From JACPUW01 sp049115495 (lineage in GTDB: Bacteria > Bacteroidota > Bacteroidia > CAILMK01 > JACPUW01): 64,000 bases of DNA. This document shows, piece after piece, positions 54,301-61,131 of this stretch. The notes under the pieces were generated by a model, which searched no databases, had not been told where the DNA came from, and was given only the letters and a program-made list of their open reading frames with translations. The stretch lies in the NCBI GenBank assembly GCA_049115495.1, contig JAGDZV010000015.1, forward strand, positions 1 through 64,000. The letters are read 5' to 3'. The first letter of the stretch is position 1. The number at the start of each line of letters is the position of its first letter. Position numbers and translations under genes: made by a program.

Positions 54301-55089
54301 GCCATCATATTTATAAACACTATCAAGCTTAAGTGTGGTTTTATTTAAACTTAATAAACCATAGTCATTATATATAGTACTTGATGTTTCATGGCCTATA
54401 AAAAACTTATTATTATAGAAAAGGCCACATGTTAATTCGTTATTAACTTTAATAAGAGCCGAATCAAGTGTTCTGGTTTTGTAATCAATATTCCAAACCG
54501 TGCTATCGTTACCCACCAAAAGATTTTCACCATCAAAACCTAAAAAAATAGTTTTGGGCCCATTGAGCTTTGATGTGTTTTTGATTGAATCTATTGTATT
54601 TGTTTTTAGATTGTAAATAACCAACCTGCCATAGACTCCATTTGTGCATGATATGGCAAGAATTGAATCGTATTTGGCCATATGCTGAATATCTCCAAAC
54701 AAACTATCAGTTCCTACATACTTACCATCGTTATTTACTCTTATAAGACCTTTGACTCGTTTGAAGTTATGGATAAAGTCTCTTCCACCTAAAAAGAAGC
54801 CTCCCGTATCAATAGGGTATATTGAATTTGGTGTACCGATTAATCTACCATAAACTTCTGAATATTGAGTGCTATCGTTTGGCACTACTCCAATACAAGC
54901 AGGAGACCTAGCGATATTTGGAAAACTACCACCATAGTACACTCTTTTTTCTACGGTGTCAATGTGAATTTCATCAGCCCAGCGGGCAAAAACAGCACGC
55001 CTGTCTATTATTTTCTGAGCAGAAACACTTTCAAAAATTAGTACAATTAAAATGAAGAATGTAGTAAAGGTTCTAAAGGTATCATTCAT
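51400..55089 (-). CDS. Very large secreted protein with T9SS sorting domain
   Basis: A 1229-residue protein with a signal peptide (FTTFFILIVLIFESVSAQ). Residues about 30-720 form propeller-like repeats (for example YVGGTFSKVNNISVTHLVRINRKTREIDTTWTPD and LFLSGYYSSIDTFQKRSVVALDRKTLKPTNVHFEF), the delta-60/WD-like kind. Then come several Ig-like beta-sandwiches with paired cysteines (EFICEGDTSLISVNSNLKEVYW; YCVGDTLKLSVETGKNEYAVW; FCIGDSVYIQVQADSVNTFEWLP). The last 80 residues are a T9SS sorting domain (VHIYPNPTNSILHI ... LKAGAYAIVVVGESTTIKKLLFV). Likely surface-displayed or released; an adhesin-like role is inferred only. Confidence 0.88.
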   Translation of the reverse strand: MNDTFRTFTTFFILIVLIFESVSAQKIIDRRAVFARWADEIHIDTVEKRVYYGGSFPNIARSPACIGVVPNDSTQYSEVYGRLIGTPNSIYPIDTGGFFLGGRDFIHNFKRVKGLIRVNNDGKYVGTDSLFGDIQHMAKYDSILAISCTNGVYGRLVIYNLKTNTIDSIKNTSKLNGPKTIFLGFDGENLLVGNDSTVWNIDYKTRTLDSALIKVNNELTCGLFYNNKFFIGHETSSTIYNDYGLLSLNKTTLKLDSVYKYDGTPTKLLGYNNRLVVQSEHDSRYRNLNRAHIHIIDARSMNMILPPRRIKINIYDVYLYDSVLWLLGDPRMGPGSSYAHAIDTGTLRYLYDGPKLFAAGDKIVVNDQSICIMDTTDTNYSSGIMLKDYSRFAAFDLETDELIETPAIGGNGSIRKIFADSNLLFLSGYYSSIDTFQKRSVVALDRKTLKPTNVHFEFTDGSNRISAPRVFYKYGNYIYVGGTFSKVNNISVTHLVRINRKTREIDTTWTPDISGNSGGGVHDIAFFNGMIAVCGDVLDNDNRGVMFYNIKNGKKLSRRIKTFGYPTSMIVNGDSLFIMGDFYSINNDTKYRKTALLIARKAGGIQIGDWHTGNTSFEITKIAKAKDLTLCQRTDGLYIFDPKNDIFHPFTPSKNPVNAEWGGGMDFTGNQLAFSASRGRDFINYYKIESPYHITSKTEKRKLCAYTTNDTIFVNLSSKPNPQYTTITCDDTTRIPLQNIDTAWVGNKLALIIKTRGPKSQGITLGLLITENDSIELSFKVSVYTPKPLNISYNEFICEGDTSLISVNSNLKEVYWNNQLGNSDISISNDTTLLVYGIDVNNCATATDTANVNVKIAHKVKFIDSLKSNYCVGDTLKLSVETGKNEYAVWNSVDTTRTFSSTDTSNKVLSLKLYDRVYNCVDSFAAVYNWVKLKTPSITSNLSDTFCIGDSVYIQVQADSVNTFEWLPKNVIGNSYTHNIDSNELLLKYSAHACSDTLSIKFDLGKIPTQNLSGISQCLGDSFKFKINSYYTIDTSFWLDTTVSYSFKSDTNLLIKYGFECKKVDTLKVDVVQNAFKPIIINSGDTLSILNENEALGNIVYWYHNADLIDSFYNKKQFITNMSGNYNVMAIDSNGCKSFSDTVNILPTGVNSKKVGVHIYPNPTNSILHINSEQALNIVRVYAVGLDGKSHVLERVNSGYSVKALKAGAYAIVVVGESTTIKKLLFVTD

Positions 55090-55460
55090 AGCAAAAATGT
55101 GAAACCATCGCTGTTTTCTATTTTGAAACTTGGGTATAATGTTTAAAAACAGATCGGCTCTTATTGGTTAGGTTTTGGTCTATGAGCAAAGGAATAAATT
55201 ATCAATGACTTATACAAGTGTATTAAACTTATCCAAAAACCACAATACATAATAGGTCACTTGAATGACTATATAAATAAAACCTACAGGTGCATCGGTA
55301 TTTATACCACAAAATCAGAATATGGTCTATAAGTTCAACACATCAAGTTGACGAGCGATTGAAATCGCCCGCTACTGATCTGTAACGATGGAATTCATTC
55401 CATTACATTGAATTGTGGCAATAATACCGATACCTTTAAAACTCTAAATCAAGCAGTATG
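55090..55460. other. 371-bp intergenic region holding repeat copy C
   Basis: Separates the T9SS gene from murI, both on the minus strand. Contains repeat copy C (55294-55431). The 200 bp closest to the T9SS gene are AT-rich and should hold its promoter; no clear match seen. Confidence 0.5.
55294..55431 (+). repeat. MITE/REP-like element, copy C (138 bp)
   Basis: Begins ATCGGTATTTATACCACAA and ends TTGTGGCAATAATACCGAT; the ends pair at 16 of 19 positions as inverted repeats. The core contains GCGATTGAAATCGC (6-bp stem), CGCTACTGATCTGTAACG and CGATGGAATTCATTCCATT. It is 29 bp downstream of the murI stop. Confidence 0.78.
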
Positions 55461-56285
55461 CTACACATACACCTTCTCAACTTCAATTTCTTCCCCCAAA
55501 AACAACTCAGCTTTGTCGCTAAACTTCTCTGGCGATTCGGTGGTGAAGAATTGTCTTTTGCCACTTTTCGTAATCAGGCTATCCATTTCTTGATGGCGAT
55601 TTAAGTAGTCTTTTAAGCTATTGGCAACCAACTCGCCTTGTGAAACTACTTGAATATGTTCGGGTAAAAACTCTTTGATTTTTGGCTCTAATAAAGGATA
55701 ATGCGTGCAGGCCAAAAGAACCATATCTATATCTGCATCCTGCGCCAATAGTGCTTCAATGTATTGCTTCACAAAATAGTCAGCTCCGAGTTTGTCGTAT
55801 TCATCGTTTTCAACCAATGGCACCCACATTGGGCAGGCTTGCTGGCTAACTTCAACTTCGGGAAAAAACTTTGCTATTTCTATTTCGTAGCTCTTTGATC
55901 TAACGGTTCCTTCTGTTGCAAATATGCCCAAATGGCCGCTCTTTGTCATTTCACCAGCTTTCTCGGTACTCGGCCTGAGAACACCTAAAACCCGCTTATG
56001 CTCCTTAAATTTTGGCAAGTCATTTTGCTGAATACTTCTAAGCGCTTTGGCGCTAGCCGTGTTACAAGCTAAAATTACCAAATGACAATTAAGCTTAAAA
56101 AGTTGCTGTACGCACTGCCAAGTATATTGATATACAGTTTCGAATGATCTCGTACCATAGGGTACTCTAGCATTATCACCCAAGTAAACAAAATCGTATT
56201 GGGGTAGCGCTTTTACCAATTCCTTATAAACGGTAAGTCCGCCATAACCTGAATCAAATACACCTATTGGGCCTGCTTGCTGCAT
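55461..56285 (-). CDS. murI: Glutamate racemase
   Basis: A 274-residue enzyme making D-glutamate for peptidoglycan. Motifs: GVFDSGYGGLTVYKEL (N-terminal Asp/Ser site), the first catalytic cysteine in LVILACNTASAKAL and the second in DMVLLACTHYPLL, with YLGDNARVPYGTRS between. Full length for the family. It lies 24 bp downstream of the last gene of the LytS/LytTR operon, so it may be read from that transcript. Confidence 0.97.
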   Translation of the reverse strand: MQQAGPIGVFDSGYGGLTVYKELVKALPQYDFVYLGDNARVPYGTRSFETVYQYTWQCVQQLFKLNCHLVILACNTASAKALRSIQQNDLPKFKEHKRVLGVLRPSTEKAGEMTKSGHLGIFATEGTVRSKSYEIEIAKFFPEVEVSQQACPMWVPLVENDEYDKLGADYFVKQYIEALLAQDADIDMVLLACTHYPLLEPKIKEFLPEHIQVVSQGELVANSLKDYLNRHQEMDSLITKSGKRQFFTTESPEKFSDKAELFLGEEIEVEKVYV

Positions 56286-56309
56286 GTTGCAAATAACGGA
56301 ATTACGCAG

Positions 56310-56687
56310 TTAGTTCTTATGATGTAATTCTCGCTTAAACTGTTTTTGAGCAATGGTTCTACCCAAGAAGTAAAACATTACTAACAAACAAAGCACCTGA
56401 ACTATGCTAGTAATTATTGATGAACCAAAGACTTGAAGAAGAAGAAAACTAGCAGCGAATAATAAACCTATTCTTGAATCAACTTTAAGCTTTGGGTATT
56501 GCCGGTAGCCTTCTAGAAAAAATAAAACAACAGTATTTATTATGAATGCCGTTAATAGGGATGTAAAAAGTTCAAGTTTAAAAATTAGCAGAACTGCAAA
56601 CACAATAAGCCAACCAATAGCACCTAAAGTAATGTTTGCTCTTAGTGAACCACTTCTAATCTTCTCGATTTGTTTTGGCATCTTCAT
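56310..56687 (-). CDS. Small membrane protein in the LytTR operon
   Basis: A 125-residue protein with about four helices (IGWLIVFAVLLIF; LTAFIINTVVLFFLEG; IGLLFAASFLLLQVF; ITSIVQVLCLLVMFYFLG) and a basic, His-rich tail (RELHHKN). No family recognised. Its ATG overlaps the stop of the response regulator gene by 4 bp, which implies translational coupling to the LytS/LytTR pair. Confidence 0.7.
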   Translation of the reverse strand: MKMPKQIEKIRSGSLRANITLGAIGWLIVFAVLLIFKLELFTSLLTAFIINTVVLFFLEGYRQYPKLKVDSRIGLLFAASFLLLQVFGSSIITSIVQVLCLLVMFYFLGRTIAQKQFKRELHHKN

Positions 56688-57364
56688 TTCTTTCCTAACA
56701 TAAATGCTGAAACTTCTTTCCTGTAAGAATGGCCTACTGCAATTTTTGACCCCGAGTATAGCACAAGTTCATTTCCTTCTTGATATGAAATTACTTGTTT
56801 GTTTATTATAAATGACTTGTGAATACGCATGAAATCACTACCCAGATCTTGCAATAATTTTTTCATGGTTTCTTGAACTATGAGTGGTTTTTCTGAATCA
56901 GCCAAAAATACCTTTACATAATCACCCAAACCCTCTACGTAGCTAATTTCAGAGGCATTTAAGCGATATACGCGTTTATCAGCTTTAAGTGTTATTATCT
57001 TTTCGTCTTCTTTTGCCTTCTCTTCTACTTTGCCAATAGCTTTTAAAAATCTGCTAAACGAAATGGGTTTCATCAGGTAATCAACTACGCTGAGTTCATA
57101 GCCTTCAAGTGCAAATTCTGGATGTGCAGTTGTGATAATTGTTGCAGGAGCATTACTTAAGCCTTTAAGCATTTCAATTCCTGAGAGTTTTGGCATGTTA
57201 ATGTCCAGAAACATTAGATCAATTTGTTCTGTACTCAATGTATTTATTGCTTCAATGGCATTTTCACATTCAGTAACTAACTCCAAGTTTGGCGCATCTT
57301 GCACAAACCCCTTTATTACATCGCGAGCCAATGGCTCATCATCAACTATTAAACACCTAATCAT
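56684..57364 (-). CDS. LytTR-type response regulator
   Basis: A 226-residue regulator. The receiver domain has LIVDDEPLARDVI, the phospho-accepting Asp in IDLMFLDINMPKLSG (about D54), T in IITTAHPEFALEGYE and K in DYLMKPISFSRF. Residues about 125-226 are a LytTR DNA-binding domain (ISYVEGLGDYVKVFLADSEKPLIVQETMKKLL ... FMRIHKSFIINKQVI). It overlaps the histidine kinase gene by 4 bp and the small membrane gene by 4 bp. Targets unknown; LytTR regulators usually bind direct repeats upstream of their own or neighbouring operons. Confidence 0.95.
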   Translation of the reverse strand: MIRCLIVDDEPLARDVIKGFVQDAPNLELVTECENAIEAINTLSTEQIDLMFLDINMPKLSGIEMLKGLSNAPATIITTAHPEFALEGYELSVVDYLMKPISFSRFLKAIGKVEEKAKEDEKIITLKADKRVYRLNASEISYVEGLGDYVKVFLADSEKPLIVQETMKKLLQDLGSDFMRIHKSFIINKQVISYQEGNELVLYSGSKIAVGHSYRKEVSAFMLGKK

Positions 57365-58407
57365 TCAAAAACTAATATTGATATGTAAACATTAAACCTT
57401 TCTTCGTCTACCACTTTAAAAGTATGGTTTTCTCCATAATAATAGCTGAGTTGCTCTCTTATTGAACTCAAACCTACCCCACCTTCGCCCTTTTGTTCTT
57501 GCTCTTCTTTTGGTTTTTTGGCATTGCTCATTGAAAATTCAAAATGACTTCCTGTGGTTTTAATGGCTGCCAAAATGAACTGGTCACTACCCACATCACC
57601 ATGTTTAAATGCGTTTTCAAAGAGCGGCATTAAAAGCATAGGTGGAATATTCAAATCATAATTCACCTTTTCTTGATCTATTGAAATTGACAGTCTCTCC
57701 TTAAAACGCATGAGCTGTAAGTCGAGATATTTCTCAACCATTTGCATTTCTTCACTAAGCGGAATTGACTTTTCGGTGGTCTTATATATTGAGAAGCGAA
57801 GCAGGTCTGAAAGATTTACAATTGCATCAGGTGTCTTTGGATCGTTCTTAAGTGATAGGCTGTAAATGCTGTTTAATGTATTGAATAAGAAGTGTGGATT
57901 GATCTGCGACTTTATGGCCTTTAATTCAGAAGACAACTTCACTTCTCGCAACTGGCTAATTTCCCTTTGAGATTCAATGTTCTCAAACCAACCTTTTGAA
58001 AAATGTAGTATTACCGCAATGAGTGTGTAAATGAACTGATAGCTGAATAGTTCCCAATTTGAATAGTAATTGATCAGGTAAAGGTCAGGTAGTAGATTGT
58101 CAGCAAATTCATTAAAAAAGAAGGCGTTGAAATCAGCACCCATTCTGCAGATTATAACCATGAATAGTAGCGCTCCTAAGTAATTGTGCCATTTACCATC
58201 TACATTCAAGTATTTAGGCACATAGTAGTTGTTCATTAAAACAACTGTTGGCGCTAATAACAGCAGAAATAGAGCCGCATAAATGAAGTCAAGTGGATTA
58301 AAGAAGCTCTCTGAACTAAAGTGAAAATAGAAATAAGCCAGAGAAAGGGTCCAAAAAACCAATCTCTGGATATTTCTAATTCTTATGGCTCTTTTACTTT
58401 TCATCAA
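57361..58407 (-). CDS. LytS-type sensor histidine kinase
   Basis: A 348-residue kinase with four predicted N-terminal helices (about 13-30, 37-57, 75-92 and 113-132) and a short coiled coil. The His_kinase/HATPase pair is plain: the phospho-His in KSQINPHFLFNTLNSIYSL, the N box in LLMPLFENAFKHGD and GVGLSSIREQL near the end. It should phosphorylate the adjacent LytTR regulator. It shares 14 bp with the upstream membrane gene and 4 bp with the regulator. No extracytoplasmic sensor domain is present, so the membrane bundle is probably the sensor. Confidence 0.95.
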   Translation of the reverse strand: MMKSKRAIRIRNIQRLVFWTLSLAYFYFHFSSESFFNPLDFIYAALFLLLLAPTVVLMNNYYVPKYLNVDGKWHNYLGALLFMVIICRMGADFNAFFFNEFADNLLPDLYLINYYSNWELFSYQFIYTLIAVILHFSKGWFENIESQREISQLREVKLSSELKAIKSQINPHFLFNTLNSIYSLSLKNDPKTPDAIVNLSDLLRFSIYKTTEKSIPLSEEMQMVEKYLDLQLMRFKERLSISIDQEKVNYDLNIPPMLLMPLFENAFKHGDVGSDQFILAAIKTTGSHFEFSMSNAKKPKEEQEQKGEGGVGLSSIREQLSYYYGENHTFKVVDEERFNVYISILVFE

Positions 58408-58870
58408 CTACCATATTTACTTCTGCATTTTCTACTGCAGTCGGTTGGTCATTCGTACCGTAAATATCTTTTATTATTGAATTAGGAAATCCAAAAAGTA
58501 AGAATGAAATGGCCATCAAGTATATGGCTCTTCTAAGTTTTCCTTTTGAATATAAGTACATAATAGACGCCAATACTCCAGAGCTGATCAAAAGAACATT
58601 TGCATATGGCCATAATTGCAACTTAAAAAGAACTGCGATAGCCAAAAGTGCATGTGCAACACTTAATAGAATCTTTCTTGTTGCTGTCTTACTTTCAGTT
58701 TCTTTTACCGTTTTTGATGGATTAAAGATGTACCATCCAAAAAACAAATACACTATGGAAACTAAGGCCAATAAAGACATGGCCAATACACTTGACCCTG
58801 TAAAATGAACCACCTTTATAATCACTGCAGCTACTGCAACTGTTATTATTCCTATCTCTAGCTTTCTCAT
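58394..58870 (-). CDS. Four-helix membrane protein in the LytTR operon
   Basis: A 158-residue protein with about five hydrophobic segments (5-22, 29-48, 67-84, 90-104 and 117-133) and a short acidic C-terminal tail. The opening (IIKVVHFTGSS) slightly recalls GldL-type N-termini, but no family is assigned. It overlaps the kinase gene by 14 bp, so it may be a sensor partner of the kinase. Confidence 0.7.
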   Translation of the reverse strand: MRKLEIGIITVAVAAVIIKVVHFTGSSVLAMSLLALVSIVYLFFGWYIFNPSKTVKETESKTATRKILLSVAHALLAIAVLFKLQLWPYANVLLISSGVLASIMYLYSKGKLRRAIYLMAISFLLFGFPNSIIKDIYGTNDQPTAVENAEVNMVVDEK

Positions 58871-58871
58871 C

Positions 58872-59579
58872 TTATTTATGATTATTTGTTCTTGTTAAAA
58901 CAACTGTTTCTTCTTCAAATGCTTCGTCAATACTGTCAATACGCGACATGAGTTTTCTCAATTGATCTGTATTTGCCGTTAGCACAATTTGTTGAGAATC
59001 TCCACTTCCTAGCTTTTCATGATCAATTCTCATTCTATTTTTATTCAACATGTCTTTAAACCAATCATAGCTAATAAATCTAATTTCAAATTCCTTATCG
59101 CTAATATTAACTCTTGCAAACCCGTTGGCTTTTACTAGAAATGTGTGCATACCTAATACTTGGCTGCTTCTTACCTCGTCTCCATCACCAATTCTAAAGC
59201 TACCCCATATTTTGTCATTTATTCGTGTTAATTCTAATTCATAATCGCATGTAGTGTTTTTTACATGGCCATCAATTACATCATGGGCCGTTTTAATTAG
59301 CCCGTAGGTTGTATAGTCGCCTGAGTTTCTTACAACGAATTCATATTTTGCTGGTTGAATTAATAACTTATAAATTGAATCTGGATTATCATAAGCCAAT
59401 GAAATGGTTTTGGCATTCTCTAATCGGTCTTCCGCAATATCTTCATACCAAAGGCCCAATATCTCGTCTTTGTCAATGATATCTTGGCCATCGGCCAAAG
59501 GATGTAGTGACAAAATATCACAGCCCACAAATACCGTAATTGTCAAGAGAAATAGAGCAAATACTTTAAGTCTATTCAT
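58872..59579 (-). CDS. Lipoprotein heading the LytTR operon
   Basis: A 235-residue lipoprotein; VFALFLLTITVFVGCDIL has lipobox VFVGC. The mature part (LGLWYEDIAEDRLENAKTISLAYDNPDSIYKLLIQP; VRSSQVLGMHTFLVKANGFARVNIS) suggests a beta-rich domain. The C-terminal end is helical (TANTDQLRKLMSRIDSIDEAFEE). No family recognised. One base separates it from the four-helix gene, making it the first gene of a five-gene operon with a kinase and regulator; a role in sensing is inferred. Confidence 0.72.
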   Translation of the reverse strand: MNRLKVFALFLLTITVFVGCDILSLHPLADGQDIIDKDEILGLWYEDIAEDRLENAKTISLAYDNPDSIYKLLIQPAKYEFVVRNSGDYTTYGLIKTAHDVIDGHVKNTTCDYELELTRINDKIWGSFRIGDGDEVRSSQVLGMHTFLVKANGFARVNISDKEFEIRFISYDWFKDMLNKNRMRIDHEKLGSGDSQQIVLTANTDQLRKLMSRIDSIDEAFEEETVVLTRTNNHK

Positions 59580-59678
59580 TGTTGTCTGTTTTTGTTTGGT
59601 TCGAATATGCGTTCAGGTAATGGCACACCAAACTAATATAGACAAGCCCTCGGTTTTTATCGACTTTACCTCACTTAC

Positions 59679-60368
59679 TTAGCTAAACGCCTCTAAGTAC
59701 TTAGCAATGTAATCATCCTTATGCTTGGTTTTGTATTGCATAATATAGCGTGGATGCTCAAGTGGAATAATCTCACCAAAGTATTTCTGTTGTTTATTTA
59801 GCTCTTTGAGAAACTTGTAATTTTTACCCGTACCCCAGCAATAAACTTTCTCGGTTTTCATACCCAAAGCAATCATCTGCTTAATTGACCTTTTGATGAA
59901 AGGTGTTACAGCTTCTTGTAGTTCCTTAAGGTCATAATAGTTATAGTTTACTTCGCGCCCTTTATCATTAGTAATTACAAAACCTAGTGGGCAAATTGAA
60001 TTCACGAAGAACTTACTATAAAAAGCGCTAGGTCCTCCATAGGCGTCAATCATCTCGTAAACGTAAACGCAGCTGGGTTCATGGCTCTTAAGGCCTTTGG
60101 TATCAATGCCACAGTGGCTTTCAAGGCGCTTAGCATCAGTAAAAGGAATGCCTGTGAGCCCAGCACCATGTCTTCCTGGGTTAATTCCTAAAATAAGCTC
60201 TCTTTCCTCATTGTCATTATAAAACTTCTCGTAAAACTGATTGCAATAAGCGTTTACTCGTTCGTGGCCTTCATCTTTAAAAGGATTCATTACCCTAATT
60301 CCTTTAGGGAGTTTCTTCTTAAGATTTAGATTGGCATTAAAGTCTAGAATTCTTTTGGCTAGGTTCAT
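59679..60368 (-). CDS. SMUG2-type uracil-DNA glycosylase-family protein
   Basis: A 229-residue protein matching the DUF4918/SMUG2 branch of the uracil-DNA glycosylase superfamily: GIRVMNPFKDE, LILGINPGRHGAGLTGIPFTDAKRL (motif 1, GINPG), SICPLGFV and YCWGTGKNYKFL, and the late motif PLEHPRY with His (HP). Such enzymes remove damaged or deaminated bases in base-excision repair. Full length for Bacteroidota members. Not linked in operon to neighbours. Confidence 0.88.
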   Translation of the reverse strand: MNLAKRILDFNANLNLKKKLPKGIRVMNPFKDEGHERVNAYCNQFYEKFYNDNEERELILGINPGRHGAGLTGIPFTDAKRLESHCGIDTKGLKSHEPSCVYVYEMIDAYGGPSAFYSKFFVNSICPLGFVITNDKGREVNYNYYDLKELQEAVTPFIKRSIKQMIALGMKTEKVYCWGTGKNYKFLKELNKQQKYFGEIIPLEHPRYIMQYKTKHKDDYIAKYLEAFS

Positions 60369-60381
60369 TTTTTCAAATTAA

Positions 60382-60409
60382 AAAGCCCTTGAATAACTCC
60401 AAGGGCTTT
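60382..60409 (-). terminator. Terminator of the acidic lipoprotein gene
   Basis: AAAGCCCTTG, 8 bases, CAAGGGCTTT: a perfect 10-bp stem, 20 bp after the stop of the minus-strand gene 60429-61040. A short T-rich stretch follows on the minus strand. Confidence 0.65.
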
Positions 60410-60428
60410 AATCGTTTTTAGTATTCTC

Positions 60429-61040
60429 TTAAGCTTCTACATCAGCCTTAAAAGAATCAATATTACTTGTGCTTTCAATAATTGAAAACTCACAGCCTTT
60501 GGTGCCTTCTTTCAATTTAATCCAGTCAATTCCCCAATCTATCATTTTCTTTTCACCAGGTAAAACATCCATGGTTCTAGATATTGTAGTTTCACCAAGG
60601 TTGGCTCCTTTCTTATCTATATAAACTACACGCACTTTCACCGATTCAAGACTTAGCACCTTATTACGATTTTCAACATATAGTTTGTAATCATATCTGG
60701 AGAGTAGCCTTTTGGTAACATTGTCAGATTCTAAAGAAATATTTGAACTAAAGTTATCTAGTTCTGCCATGGCTGCGCTCAAATTAGGACTCTCGGTATC
60801 TGCATTTCCGCTGTCTAATTCTTCTACAGACTCTTCTTCTGTTTTCTCATTTGAAACAGAATCGGTAATCTCGGTGTTTTCTGAATTTACATCTTCATTG
60901 CCGTTTAATTCATCGGCTTCACCATTTTCTAAAGTGGTTTCCTCGGTCGATGTTGTATCTGAGATTTCACCTCCTTCTTCTTTTTTAGATCCGCATGCTG
61001 CTATAAAGCACACAAAAATTACAATTGATAATATTCTCAT
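60429..61040 (-). CDS. Acidic lipoprotein, unknown function
   Basis: A 203-residue lipoprotein (LSIVIFVCFIAACGSKKE, lipobox IAAC). Residues about 20-95 are an extremely Glu/Asp/Ser/Thr-rich, disordered linker. The C-terminal 100 residues form a folded domain (LLSRYDYKLYVENRNKVLSLESVKVRVVYIDKKGANLGETTISRTMDVLPGEKKMIDWGID), a fibronectin/FxLYD-like beta-sandwich pattern. Followed by a terminator, so it is probably monocistronic. Confidence 0.68.
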   Translation of the reverse strand: MRILSIVIFVCFIAACGSKKEEGGEISDTTSTEETTLENGEADELNGNEDVNSENTEITDSVSNEKTEEESVEELDSGNADTESPNLSAAMAELDNFSSNISLESDNVTKRLLSRYDYKLYVENRNKVLSLESVKVRVVYIDKKGANLGETTISRTMDVLPGEKKMIDWGIDWIKLKEGTKGCEFSIIESTSNIDSFKADVEA

Positions 61041-61079
61041 TTAAAAACCTTTATCCGAAAATAATCAATACAAAACAAA

Positions 61080-61110
61080 AATCCCCTGCCATACGATTTG
61101 ACAGGGGATT
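61080..61110 (-). terminator. Terminator of the M36 peptidase gene
   Basis: AATCCCCTG, 13 bases, CAGGGGATT: a perfect 9-bp stem. On the minus strand it is followed by TTTTGTTTTG-type T-rich sequence, 21 bp after the stop of the peptidase gene. Confidence 0.75.
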
Positions 61111-61131
61111 GAAAATTCTAATTGTTTAATC

